A stretch of 64,000 bases of DNA from Trichomonas vaginalis G3. Its lineage: Eukaryota; Parabasalia; Trichomonadida; Trichomonadidae. The notes under the pieces are model-generated. The model was not told the origin of the DNA, searched no databases, and saw nothing but the letters and a program-made list of their open reading frames with translations. The position numbers and the translations under genes were made by a program. Shown one piece after another: positions 40,503-51,328 of this stretch (position 1 is the stretch's first letter; every line of letters begins with the position of its first letter). The stretch lies in assembly GCF_026262505.1 (NCBI RefSeq), contig NC_067205.1:13702001-13766000 (forward strand), in the 5' to 3' direction.

Positions 40503-41714
40503 TTAGAACTCATTGCTGAAAAAGCTCTGTTCGTTTTCCTCATAAGAGAAAGAGAAGTTCGGATAATGGACCTGATTAACAGTATGGCTGTCAATCGCGT
40601 TATTGTCCCAGAAATTTTCTGGTTTGAAAATTGTTTCGTTTATGTTATCCATTATAGACTTTCTTGTCACATTGGCCATGAAAGGATGTGCGAAGACATC
40701 AGTAAGTCTTTTCTTTGGATCTTTTGTCAATAACGCGGATACAAACTCCTGAAGGCCCTGTTGTATGAAAGGAAGCTTTGGTTCATCATTTATGATCGAA
40801 TCGAAAAGAAGTTTCTCGTTCTCTCCTTTGAAAGGAAGTTTATTATAAAATAACTGGTAAGCAATGACTCCGAGGCTCCACCAATCGATGGTTGTATCAT
40901 AGCATTTACCCATAATCATTTCTGGTGCTACGTAGCTATAAGAACCACATAATGTCTTTGTCAATTCTCCATCTCCGAGATCTCTTGAAATTCCGAAATC
41001 TGTGAGCTTGATATGGCCTTGGGATGTGATAAGGACATTCTCTGGCTTGAGATCGCGGTAGACAATGCCTAAACTATGAAGATGTTCAAGAGCCAACGCA
41101 ATTTCACCAATAATGATCTGTGAAAGCTCTACGGGTATGTTCTGTAGTGATTTGTGTATGAGAGTGGCAAGGTCACCTGTGCTTATATAATCAAGAACTA
41201 AATAAAATTTCGAAGTTGATTGAAATGCATAGTAAAGCTTGACAATAAATGGACTTTTTGCACGGATAAGAACATTACGCTCTGTAATGGCCCGCTCGCA
41301 ATTGGCTGATTTATGTAATACCTTGATCGCGTAAAGTTGATCATCAGATTTTTTCATTGCTAAAAGAACTTCACCAGAAAATCCACGTCCAATAGTTTTA
41401 ATAATAGTAAAATCATCAAAAGAGATCTTCTGGGTAGGCTGATCTTGAAGTAACGCAACAATCCATTTTTCTGCAATATCTGCTCGATCTGCTTTAAATG
41501 TATATGTGTGGTTCTTTTCACAAACTACTTTAAAATATGTAGAATCTATCATGACAGCGTTTATTATATGAGAAAGATGAATATCTTGGCAAATTTTACA
41601 GACTTCTTCTGAACTTTCATTGCTTGCAATAACAAATCGCTTGTTGGTTGCAGAGCAAAATACTTTCATATTTGGTTGGTCCTTCCCGCGCACGAGTTTT
41701 AACCACCCTTTCAT
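40503..41714 (-). CDS. PH-domain AGC protein kinase (Akt/RAC-like)
   Basis: 403 residues. Residues 1-90 have the strand pattern of a small PH domain (MKGWLKLVRG... RFVIAS... TYTFKADRADIAEKWIVALL), predicted to bind phosphoinositides. Kinase core 101-346: Gly loop GRGFSGEV, Lys131 in AIKVL, YRDLKPEN with catalytic Asp221, DFG 239-241, activation loop LTKTLCGSYSYVAPE with a PDK1-type Thr (252/254), and HPFM end. The AGC tail keeps a hydrophobic motif YPNFSF (384-389, phosphosite Ser388). The order PH-kinase-tail is that of Akt. Akt-like signalling from PI3-kinase is inferred from architecture; the trichomonad AGC family is large. Confidence 0.9.
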   Translation of the reverse strand: MKGWLKLVRGKDQPNMKVFCSATNKRFVIASNESSEEVCKICQDIHLSHIINAVMIDSTYFKVVCEKNHTYTFKADRADIAEKWIVALLQDQPTQKISFDDFTIIKTIGRGFSGEVLLAMKKSDDQLYAIKVLHKSANCERAITERNVLIRAKSPFIVKLYYAFQSTSKFYLVLDYISTGDLATLIHKSLQNIPVELSQIIIGEIALALEHLHSLGIVYRDLKPENVLITSQGHIKLTDFGISRDLGDGELTKTLCGSYSYVAPEMIMGKCYDTTIDWWSLGVIAYQLFYNKLPFKGENEKLLFDSIINDEPKLPFIQQGLQEFVSALLTKDPKKRLTDVFAHPFMANVTRKSIMDNINETIFKPENFWDNNAIDSHTVNQVHYPNFSFSYEENEQSFFSNEF

Positions 41715-42302
41715 CTATTTTTATAATCCTAAAAAAAATATCAAATTTTTTATTCAATTTAAAAATTTCTGAGAGCGCGTTGAATACATTGACCATTCTT
41801 TTCTGAATGTTTAAAATCAAAATTACAAATCGTATTTAACTCTTTGTCATTTGTTTTGTGTACAGAAGAATTTGGATTGCGATCAAACTCGATGAGATTT
41901 TTGACGATTCCTCAATGAAAAAATAAATTTGTAAATGGCTTGGTTATTGGCCAAACTGGGAAAATATTACTACTCAGTATGTACACTCTAATCCAAATAT
42001 CCATGACAAAAAAATTATAACCGAAGAAGAGGAATCTTTTGAAAAAAAAAATAAAATAAAATCTGTCTTCCAAGGAATAGCTTGATCTAAATAATTGTTT
42101 GTATAGGCTTCAATTCTTAAATGAAACTATAGAATTAACATAGATATGTAGAGAATTGTTTATTGATTTAGGTTATTTTTCAGCAAAATATTGCTTGATA
42201 GATCTCTAGTCCCTACACAAAATGATTTCTTCATGGCAAATATCAAGATTCGGAGTTCAAATGTTTTTCTAATGAAAAGTTATTGAAAAATGAATCTCTA
42301 AC
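41715..42302. other. intergenic region
   Basis: Promoter side of the kinase gene and AT-rich DNA up to the next transposon. No gene. Confidence 0.4.
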
Positions 42303-44737
42303 TATGAATTGTTGTAAACAGAAATTCATCAAAAGTGACACCTCAGAAAAGCTAAAATATTGAATTTTTGGAACTTTTGATAGAGCACGTTTTTAAATAT
42401 TAATTAAAGTAAATGTATATTTTGTAAAGATTCTTTTTAATAAAAAAATAAAATTTTGAAGAAGAACACAAAATCTTCTGAAAAATAATATCACATAAAC
42501 TCATATTATTTTCTAATATATAACTATTTTATATAAAAATCAAATTCAATGATCTTAAAAGCGAAGGATAAACCTCAAAATTTACGAATATAATGAGTGG
42601 GAATATAATGCTTATCTATCATAAAACCATATGAAATATTAATTTTTGCTTTACGCCTAATTTTTGACGACAATTAGCAAAAAATGTTAAATGTTAACAC
42701 TCAGTCCATTTGAATATGAAAAATAAAATTGACTTTGATTAAATGTTTTTATTTATCATGCAATTCTTCTTGCGACCAAAGATTTGAATAAAAGTTCAAA
42801 AAATAAGATAGCTTAAAAAATAATATACGGTAGTGTTTACTAATAGATGAATAGTATATAAATTCTATTAAAATGGATTTGATCCAAAAAAATATATAAA
42901 ATTTGATCATAAATAAAATCGTTTTAAATTACTTCTTCATTTAAATTATAACAATTATTTTTGATTTTTATTTATCATCCACATTCAAATTTGAATCTTA
43001 TCACAAAAGAAGGACCACTTTTATGACTACTGCCAAATCTATAAGCAGAGAATGGCTATTTGAAGCTAAAAGAAGAATAGAAGAAGGTGAATCTTACAAA
43101 AGTGTGGGAAAGGAAGTTGAATTGGAAAATGGTAAAATTAAATTGAATGTTGCCGAAAATACAATAAGAAGAGCATTTCAACTTCAAGAAATCGAATTAC
43201 CAAAAGTTAGTCGCGGCAGAAAACCAAATCCACCAACATTTGAGCAAAAACAATTAATTAATTCTTGTGTTTCACAATATAAAGGAGGAATTTCAAAAAC
43301 TTATTTATTGATTAAAAGGTTTCAAAATATTGCTCAAAATCCCGATTGTGAGAAAGAAAAAGAAGAAATTGCAAAAGAATTTGAAAATATAGAAGATTTG
43401 ACAAAAGATCAAATTTTTGACAATTTACAAAAAATAAAGCATCATCAAGTGGAAAAATTTATGATGGAATCAGGTTTATCTTCAAAAAGAGATTACAAAC
43501 CAGCAGATCCACCTACCAAATATCGTGCCATATCAAAGAATTTGATATGACACTGCGATATTCATTACCTTCACGGTAATGTTTCTTTTCCATTTTTTGC
43601 CATATTGGATGATATGACACGTAAAGTTCTCAAAACTAAATTATTGAAAAACAAGTCTTCCAACTCAACAGCGAAGGTTTTAAGAAAACTTTTAGAGGAG
43701 TTTATTCCTTACTGCATCTGGACCGATAACGGCGGTGAAAACCGCGGTGAATTCGGCCAGGTTATGCAGGAAAACGGAATAGTTTGGAAGCACACCTTGC
43801 CGTATATGCCAAGACAGAACGGCAAGGTGGAGCGCCTGTGGCCAAGCTTAGAAAAGTTTTTGCCAGACGAGTTGGATGATATTCAACAAATCAGGGACTC
43901 AGTTCAGCAGTTCATTGAAAAATACAACAATACACCACATTTATCTCTCGATATTAATCCAAAAATGAATAGTAATTACACTCCTAACGAATTATTCGAA
44001 GTTTCAAAATTTTGGTACGAGCCAGAAATGCAAAAATGGGAGTTATATATCAAAGACGAATGGGCCTTAGCAAAATTTGAATAATTACATCATTTTAAAG
44101 GACTATTAAACAATTTTATTTATGAACAAATTTTATATATTTTTTTGGATCAAATCCATTTTAATAGAATTTATATACTATTCATCTATTAGTAAACACT
44201 ACCGTATATTATTTTTTAAGCTATCTTATTTTTTGAACTTTTATTCAAATCTTTGGTCGCAAGAAGAATTGCATGATAAATAAAAACATTTAATCAAAGT
44301 CAATTTTATTTTTCATATTCAAATGGACTGAGTGTTAACATTTAACATTTTTTGCTAATTGTCGTCAAAAATTAGGCGTAAAGCAAAAATTAATATTTCA
44401 TATGGTTTTATGATAGATAAGCATTATATTCCCACTCATTATATTCGTAAATTTTGAGGTTTATCCTTCGCTTTTAAGATCATTGAATTTGATTTTTATA
44501 TAAAATAGTTATATATTAGAAAATAATATGAGTTTATGTGATATTATTTTTCAGAAGATTTCATTCTATATGCCTATGAAAAGTACTCTCAAAACTAACT
44601 TTTCCCTAATTATAATTAAATCTAGAATATTGTATTCTGCTTAGTATTATTTCATTTTTCTCATTCAATTTAGAATTTACAAATGTCAAAAAATTGAGAG
44701 CTGTCACTTTTGATGAATTTCTGTTTATTACAGAATA
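42303..44737. mobile_element. integrase-bearing element with ~650-bp inverted repeats (copy B)
   Basis: About 2.43 kb. The two arms (about 42460-42960 and 44095-44590) are near-perfect inverted copies; the outermost ~150 bp differ between ends but share AAACAGAAATTCATCAAAAG. Ends read TATGAATTGTTGTAAACAG and CTGTTTATTACAGAATA. Between the arms lies one integrase gene in the plus direction, with apparent damage. Long inverted arms plus a retroviral-type integrase fold resemble Ginger/IS3EU-like elements or a reduced Polinton relative; no capsid, polymerase or LTR is seen. Relatives: solo arm at 33305 and integrase-less copy at 50062. Confidence 0.75.
43023..44084 (+). pseudogene. rve-type integrase/transposase fossil
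   Basis: N-terminal part: HTH-like SKSISREWLFEAKRRIEE region then RRAFQLQEIELPKVSRGRKP, typical of DNA-binding heads. The catalytic core has the motif ...IWTDNGGEN (second Asp), NGKVERLWPS (catalytic Glu, 34 residues further), and NNTPHLSL, plus a first acidic segment. The core's middle is visibly richer in G/C than the flanks. It looks broken about once and otherwise well kept, hence fairly young. Family: retroviral-integrase-like DDE; sub-family not fixed. Confidence 0.75.
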
Positions 44738-45410
44738 CATATGTTCATAGCACATCATCTATGCAACCAGAATATTTCATGTTTATTCATCTTGGCAAAT
44801 ATAGTTTTCTCCCTCAAATCTCGTTGTCAAATCATAACTGTATTATAATTTGATGATTGCTTTAATTGTCATTATGTATACGACACAATATAGATGTGTT
44901 TCTAACGTTATATAAAAGTTACGATTTCTCCAATTACAACTGGGTTAAATATTTGTTATCTAAATGTCTAAATTGTATCATCGCCATGTAGGAAAATCTA
45001 ATGCCTTTATAATTCTGATTCACGCAATAAATGATTTGTTTTTCTCCTTTATTTGAATTCCCATCATGCATTCAAAATTTGAATCAATTTGTCAATTCAA
45101 TGCAAGATCATAAAAGTCAAAACGATTATAAATGGATTGTATTATAAATTTTGATTTTTCCGTTTCTCAACCATATTCAACCTTTTCAAAATAAAAAAAT
45201 CCAGAGGTAAATATTATAACTGTTGCTATACTGGCTCCAAGAAAAATGTTATTTCCGAAAAAAGTGCATAAATTACGAATATTCGTTTTTTCCTATAGTT
45301 ATAGAATAGTTTGAAATACTAGAATAAAAATTTTCTTCAAATGTACATTGAAAAACCGAAATTCAATGATAAATTGGCTTTTATCCTCCTCTCAATTAAT
45401 AACCATACAA
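44738..45410. other. intergenic region
   Basis: No gene or clear repeat; AT-rich, ending in the PGP-synthase promoter. Confidence 0.4.
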
Positions 45411-45416
45411 TCATTT
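45411..45416 (+). promoter_or_regulatory. initiator TCATTT of the PGP-synthase-like gene
   Basis: The A at 45413 gives a 7-nt leader before the ATG at 45421, a very typical trichomonad spacing. Confidence 0.55.
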
Positions 45417-45420
45417 AAAT

Positions 45421-46005
45421 ATGGTAAATCTTGCCAACACAGCCACGATTCTCCGTATCCCCATTCTCTTCCTTATTATTGGTCTCCTCTACTCTCTTAG
45501 ACCATACTCAGCAACAACATCCTTGTTTACATTTGTTTTCGGAGCTTGGACTGATTGGCTCGAAGCCCATCTTTCTAAGAGACGCAAAGTCCGTTCCCCA
45601 CTCAGACAATACCTTGATGCCGTTATCGACAAAATTTTCATGATCAGTACTTTTGTGACAATGCTTTTCTTGAAGATTGTTCCACAATGGACAGTTTTCC
45701 TTATCATCATGATTGTTCTTAGAGAATTCCTTATTACTGCTTTCCGCTCTGTTGCAGCTGCCAAGAAGATTGCCATCTCCCCAGAAAGCGCTGGCACATT
45801 CAAGACAGCCATCCAAATGACTTCTACAATCACACTTCTTGCTTGGTTCTCTGCAATCTCCGATTTCCCACAATATTTCGACAATTCTCACTTGGATTAT
45901 TTCCGTAAGACAGGTGTATTCCTTTTCTGCATCTTCTCATTCCTTACAGCATTCTCTGGTGTTAAGTACATTCTCAACTATAGATCAGTTCTTTCTGACT
46001 TGTAA
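45421..46005 (+). CDS. CDP-alcohol phosphatidyltransferase (PGP synthase-like), catalytic motif substituted
   Basis: A 194-residue, highly hydrophobic protein of bacterial PgsA length and layout: NLANTATILRIPILFLIIGL head, then the CDP-alcohol phosphotransferase signature, then membrane helices to the C terminus. The family signature DxxDGxxAR-x8-GxxxDxxxD reads here D45 WL E48 A49 HL S52 K53 ... R62 QYL D66 AVI D70: spacing is exact, but the second Asp is Glu, both Gly are changed (Ala, Arg) and Ala-Arg is Ser-Lys. Three of four acidic metal ligands stay Asp. PgsA joins CDP-diacylglycerol and glycerol-3-phosphate; this one may be altered in activity or substrate. Codon use is richer in G/C than the flanks, fitting high expression. 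Confidence 0.8.
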   Translation: MVNLANTATILRIPILFLIIGLLYSLRPYSATTSLFTFVFGAWTDWLEAHLSKRRKVRSPLRQYLDAVIDKIFMISTFVTMLFLKIVPQWTVFLIIMIVLREFLITAFRSVAAAKKIAISPESAGTFKTAIQMTSTITLLAWFSAISDFPQYFDNSHLDYFRKTGVFLFCIFSFLTAFSGVKYILNYRSVLSDL

Positions 46006-46113
46006 CTGTTTTATTATTTGATAACAAGTCAATGTATCTCATTTTAAACATTCTTATTTTGTAAACATATTTGTTGTAAGCTTTTTTAAACTATCGTACT
46101 TGGAAGTCACGAA

Positions 46114-46394
46114 CAAAAAAAAGATGATTTAGATCTTGCGATCAAAGATAATCTCTCCGAACCTTCAAAAAACAATTTAGCTTGTGCTGCCTATTGTATG
46201 TCTATCTGTGAATTTGTTTACACTGGTCCAGATTAAATTGTTCGCTTCGTAATTTCGATGATCATTTCAAAAAATATTGCAATACCTCATTACCAGGATG
46301 TGTTTTTGATCATATTTCTGTTAATATGATCGATTTTCGAACTATTGCAATCAAATCTGAATATGATGAGTTATTTCTCTTGTTTGACTATTAA
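46114..46394 (+). pseudogene. relic of an unknown host gene
   Basis: Coding-like sequence in two frames: KDDLDLAIKDNLSEPSKNNL, ACAAYCMSICEFVYTGPD (stop), then in another frame NFDDHFKKYCNTSLPGCVFD and HISVNMIDFRTIAIKSEYDE to LFLLFDY (stop 46392-46394). Composition is clearly coding, but no intact frame exists and I do not know the family. Confidence 0.5.
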
Positions 46395-46567
46395 ACGAAT
46401 TGTCTTAGCTATAGTTTGGTATTTTTAATGAATATAGCTCCGAAATGGAGAAAAAGTTTGATAAAATTATCAAATGGAAATGATATAAGTTAACAAACTA
46501 ACGTTTATAACATATTTAAAAACAATATACAGAAATAAGTCTCATGATAAAAGAAATTCGAAGAAGA

Positions 46568-47674
46568 TTAATTTTCATTTTGGGCAGATCCGGAAACTTG
46601 GGGTGGAGGTGTTGTAATAACTTTAGTTTCTAAGTCATCATGATTTGGATCTGCATTTTCAGCCATCTTCTTAGCGTTTCGGATTTTCTGCCTTTCACTT
46701 TCTTTGTTTGTGATGAAATCAGTAAGCCAATAAGGCAAAAGAATATTCTTCTTTTTGCTTTCTGGGAAGACCATTTCGAGCATTTCCACTGTAACAGTCA
46801 AGTCTTCTGAAACGCAAAGAACTGCACCAGTGTTTGCTCTTTCGCAGTAGTCTGTGTTGCTGAAGATTGTTACGCACATATCAGCATAATCTTCTTCTGC
46901 AGCATAAGGCCAATAAATGCCTTCATCGCAAACTTCATGGGAACGGACAACGAGATCAATGTCGTTTTCAGCGAGAAAAGCATCTAATGCCTCTGGTCCA
47001 TATAGATAACCGCATCCTCGTGTACTTGGTACAAATCCTTCAACTTCGACATCAGGATCAGACCAAACAAGATCAGTAATAACGCCTGATGTTGGAAATT
47101 CGTAAGGTTTCTCGAGTTTTCTAAGCTCATCAATGCTGATAACTTCGGGAGAAATGCCTCCATGAACACAAAAGATTCGTTGACCAACTAAAGCACATAA
47201 GGGCATTTCATAGAATGTCTCAATGAAATCTTCATATATGACTTGATCGTATTTTTCGAGCATTTCATGATGAAATCCATAAACACCTGTGAGAGATTCG
47301 CATTCGTGGTTTCCTCTTAATAAAAAGATGTGTTCAGGGAACTTAACTTTGAGCGCGAAGAGTAAAAGCATGACTTCGAATCCGCATTCTCCTCTATCTA
47401 CATAATCTCCCAAGAATAAATATCTTCTTGCTGGAGGATAGCGTAACTTTTCGAAAATGCGTATTAGATCGTCAACATTGCCATGAAGATCTCCAACAAT
47501 TACAATATCTGCTTTTAAATCTAAAAGAAATGGTTCTTTTGATAATGTTTCTCTGGTTTTAATGAGAAGATCGTGAATTTGATCTCTTGTGATTGGCTTG
47601 ATGTATCTTTTCTTCTTTCCCATTCTGCGAAGAAGGATTTGGAATACGATTTCGTCCATTGCGTCGCTATTCAT
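46568..47674 (-). CDS. PP1-type serine/threonine phosphatase
   Basis: Probably starts at 47674 (MNSDAMDEIVFQILLRRM), giving 368 residues; the open frame extends upstream to 47740 but only with non-conserved sequence. Metal and catalytic motifs of PPP-family phosphatases are intact: GDLHGN (61-66), GDYVDRG (89-95), RGNHE (120-124), HGGISP, and a later His (VRSHEVC) with WPYA near the C-terminal substrate groove. Numbering is from 47674. The tail (residues ~290-368) has KKKNILLPYWLTDF, a Lys/Glu-rich stretch and TPPPQVSGSAQNEN. Removes phosphate from Ser/Thr; the regulatory subunit is unknown. Confidence 0.9.
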   Translation of the reverse strand: MNSDAMDEIVFQILLRRMGKKKRYIKPITRDQIHDLLIKTRETLSKEPFLLDLKADIVIVGDLHGNVDDLIRIFEKLRYPPARRYLFLGDYVDRGECGFEVMLLLFALKVKFPEHIFLLRGNHECESLTGVYGFHHEMLEKYDQVIYEDFIETFYEMPLCALVGQRIFCVHGGISPEVISIDELRKLEKPYEFPTSGVITDLVWSDPDVEVEGFVPSTRGCGYLYGPEALDAFLAENDIDLVVRSHEVCDEGIYWPYAAEEDYADMCVTIFSNTDYCERANTGAVLCVSEDLTVTVEMLEMVFPESKKKNILLPYWLTDFITNKESERQKIRNAKKMAENADPNHDDLETKVITTPPPQVSGSAQNEN

Positions 47675-47740
47675 GATTTTTGAAATTTGAATGTAAACGT
47701 ATAGTTTCTGAAAAAAAAAATTCAATGCTGAAATGTGCAT

Positions 47741-48130
47741 TGTAATTTTTATATCATTAGATTCGGAATGTTATTAGGGATATTTTTACTTCAAATAATT
47801 ATGAGAAATTTTTCTGTACGTTAAGCTCGAGATCATTCTCTGAATTCATTGTCAAATAAGCCTCAAAAAAGTTCAAGACCATAAAATTTTGAAGCAGTGA
47901 TAATAGATATTAGAAGGAATTCAAAAGGAGCTTAATCAATGGAAACAATAAAAAATATCCTTCTGACAACAAGTGTATTCTGTATCTATCGTAAATATTT
48001 GAGTTTATCTATATTCACCTTGAATAAATTTCAAGAAATATGGATTAAAAAATGCTTTTTTAAGATGAATTCAGAAATATTTCATAATTTATATTTCATA
48101 ATTAACTTGAATGATAAAATAATTTCATTT
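47741..48130. other. intergenic region
   Basis: AT-rich; TTATTTTCAGAAATATTTCA-type words near 48070 and 32690 are shared 3' flanks of MQN copies. No gene. Confidence 0.4.
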
Positions 48131-48832
48131 TTACGATACAACTACAATAAAAACAATACAATTTAAAAAGATGTGATAATAATAAAGAAATTGAGGAATG
48201 TTTTCATTATCATCAATGATTTCTGTTTGTTTTGGTTCAATCTTTGGATTATATTCACCCATTCCAATGGAATATGAATAGTTTTTAGATTCATGAGATT
48301 TAATTTGTTGATTTTGCCATGAAAATCTAATACTAGCACCAGATGAAATATATTTGTATTCTGTACAATTACTCCAATATCCCTCTCCAGGACAATTTTT
48401 ATATGAATAAGTATCAACATTTGTAACAAAAGGGAAATCTCGAAGAAGAAATCGAACTGTTCTATCTTTGTTGATAAATTCAACACCTCGATTTCCTTCA
48501 ATGTTTCGTTCTGGACAGTAATCACCATCAGATCCATCACTTCCTTCAATAGCAATGTCTGAATAGCATAGAAAGTCTACTTCATGATTTTTATCTCCAT
48601 TGTTTGTAACTGTGTGGATGATGTTGATGTAGTTAACATCTGGAAACAACTTGTAAGAAACTGAAATTGAAACTTCTCCATTTGTAACTGTTCCTGACCT
48701 ACCTTGTTTTTCAGTATTATCATCAACACGTAAATATAATCCAATGCCAAGATCATTCCATGATATCTTAAAATTTTTGTGTTTAACAAGATAAGTAACT
48801 CCACCTGTCGAATAGGTCCAATTGTTTTGCAT
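48131..48832 (-). CDS. MQN-family protein copy 4
   Basis: 233 residues, intact. Same plan as copy 1 (9777-10496) with a shorter start (MQNNWTYSTGGVTYLVKHKN) and distinctive Cys/Gly loop (SDGSDGDYCPERNIEGNRG), ending in FLYYYHIFLNCIVFIVVVS. The GEGYWSNCTEYKYISSG loop differs most between copies, while the strands are constant, as expected if a variable face is under different pressure. Another truncated head (ATGCAAAACAATTGA) lies 120 nt upstream on the same strand. Confidence 0.75.
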   Translation of the reverse strand: MQNNWTYSTGGVTYLVKHKNFKISWNDLGIGLYLRVDDNTEKQGRSGTVTNGEVSISVSYKLFPDVNYINIIHTVTNNGDKNHEVDFLCYSDIAIEGSDGSDGDYCPERNIEGNRGVEFINKDRTVRFLLRDFPFVTNVDTYSYKNCPGEGYWSNCTEYKYISSGASIRFSWQNQQIKSHESKNYSYSIGMGEYNPKIEPKQTEIIDDNENIPQFLYYYHIFLNCIVFIVVVS

Positions 48833-48949
48833 AATGAATATTCGTCTTTATTGATAATACATGAAATTAGAAATTTGAACAACTGGAAAATAGAAAATTG
48901 TTTTGAACATGGAAAATTTCTTTTATTTTTGAAGTGATTCAATTGTTTT

Positions 48950-49610
48950 GCATAATAAGAGTTCACCCTTAACAACTGCCTGAGAAACGGATCCCTGAAA
49001 GAACCGAGATATAGAGAATTGGTGAAGAAATTGAATAAAAAAAATTGACATAATAGGCCATATCGTGATGACTCATTCGTAAAGTGAAATCAGTGTACTT
49101 CATTTTTCATTCAAAAATGTTGATAGTCCTAACAGAAAACTCTGGGAAACTCTTCAAATTTCCTTTTGATATCAAAAATGGGTATGAAGAATATGCTTAT
49201 AGATTTGATTCTTGTTTTTTCTTTACTTTTCTCGTTGTTTCAACTAGACTAATTCCATAATAAGGCAAGAAATATGATCAAATGTAAAAAAATAGAGATT
49301 GATTGTGGAGTAATACAAAAACATTACCAGTATAATACGATAATAGACGTTTTTAGTGAAAATAAAGTATAATTGAGAATCAAATTTTTTTTTCAAGAAT
49401 TCTAAAATTGGCTATCAAGAATAAATACAATATTATGTGTTCAATCTATAACCAACTGATGAATCATGATTTATGCTATATTTTTTAATTCAATTTTTTT
49501 CCGTCGTGATAATTTCTAATTCTATATTGGTTAAAATATAAACACTCGAAGTTGTAATAGGTTCTTGATTTTCTGGGCATTTGTGAATTTGAACTTCGAA
49601 TTTTTGATGA
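48950..49610. other. intergenic region
   Basis: MQN head fragment near 48950, then AT-rich DNA without a gene. Confidence 0.4.
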
Positions 49611-49625
49611 ATTAGGGGTGCACCG

Positions 49626-50039
49626 GTATGTACGTTTATTTGAGAGGAGGAGGATTACCCTCTCAATTTTGAGGGATTCGTTAGTTTATTTTCTCGATGA
49701 ATATGCAATAAAAATTGATTTTTACCTTATCAATATACTTCATATAATATACACATGTTCATGTAAAAACTTTTTTCCAAAATCCTCAGGAATTAAGGGA
49801 TTTTTGAATTTTAAGAATTTTTTTCGAATTTTTTCGAAAAAAAAATATTTTCAGAATAGCCTTAACGGCTAAGATTTAGGAACAATGTTAAGTATCAAAA
49901 AGAAAGGAGGTCTGATATAGACAACAGATATCGTTGAAGGTTGAAAAAATCTCTAATATTTGAGCCCAAAATTTCAAATTTTAATTTTTTGAAAAAAGAG
50001 GCCACCCGTATGTACGTTTATTTGAGAGGAGGAGGATTA
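49626..50039. repeat. 32-bp direct repeat with AGGAGGAGG
   Basis: GTATGTACGTTTATTTGAGA followed by GGAGGAGGATTA occurs exactly at 49626-49657 and 50008-50039, 382 bp apart. The purine run and exact match suggest a conserved site or a recent internal duplication. No gene overlaps. Confidence 0.8.
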
Positions 50040-50061
50040 TATTTTTGAAAGGGCGAAACAT

Positions 50062-51328
50062 TATGAATTGTTGTAAACAGAAATTCATCAAAAGTGACAC
50101 CTCAGAAAAGCTAAAATATTGAATTTTTGGAACTTTTGATAGAGCACGTTTTTAAATATTAATTAAAGTAAATGTATATTTTGTCAAGATTCTTTTTAAT
50201 AAAAAAATAAAATTTTGAAGAAGAACACAAAATCTTCTGAAAAATAATATCACATAAACTCATATTATTTTCTAATATATAACTATTTTATATAAAATCA
50301 AATTCAATGATCTTAAAAGCGAAGGATAAACCTCAAAATTTACGAATATAATGAGTGGGAATATAATGCTTATCTATCATAAAACCATATGAAATATCAA
50401 TTTTTGCTTTACGCCTAATTTTTGACGACAATTAGCAAAAAATGTTAAATGTTAACACTCAGTCCATTTGAATATGAAAAATAAAATTGACTTTGATTAA
50501 ATGTTTTTATTTATCATGCAATTCTTCTTGCGACCAAAGATTTGAATAAAAGTTCAAAAAATAAGATAGCTTAAAAAATAATATACGGTAGTGTTTACTA
50601 ATAGATGAATAGTATATAAATTCTATTAAAATGGATTTGATCCAAAAAAATATAAAACCAAAAATAATTGTTATAATTTAAATGAAGAAGTAATTTAAAA
50701 CGATTTTATTTATGAACAAATTTTATATATTTTTTTGTATCAAATCCATTTTAATAGAATTTATATACTATTCATCTATTAGTAAACACTACCGTATATT
50801 ATTTTTTAAGCTATCTTATTTTTTTGAAATTTTATTCAAATCTTTGGTCGCAAGAAGAATTGCATGATAAATAAAAACATTTAATCAAAGTCAATTTTAT
50901 TTTTCATATTCAAATGGACTGAGTGTTAACATTTAACATTTTTTGCTAATTGTCGTCAAAAATTAGGCGTAAAGCAAAAATTGATATTTCATATGGTTTT
51001 ATGATAGATAAGCATTATATTCCCACTCATTATATTCGTAAATTTTGAGGTTTATCCTTCGCTTTTAAGATCATTGAATTTGATTTTTATATAAAATAGT
51101 TATATATTAGAAAATAATATGAGTTTATGTGATATTATTTTTCAGAAGATTTCATTCTATATGCCTATGAAAAGTACTCTCAAAACTAACTTTTCCCTAA
51201 TTATAATTAAATCTAGAATATTGTATTATGTTTAGTATTATTTCATTTTTCTCATTCAATTTAGAATTTACAAATATCAAAAAATTGAGAGCTGTCACTT
51301 TTGATGAATTTCTGTTTATTACAGAATA
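50062..51328. mobile_element. integrase-less long-inverted-repeat element (copy C)
   Basis: 1,267 bp. Two arms facing each other with a very short centre (about 50655-50700); arms and termini match those of the integrase-bearing element at 42303-44737. It is a foldback, non-autonomous derivative able in principle to move with the integrase of the longer copy. Confidence 0.8.

Noticed and set aside
49618-49872. 84-codon frame after TTAGGGGTGCAC
   Set aside because: Aromatic and Ile-rich AT-driven sequence within a repeat region; no support as a gene.
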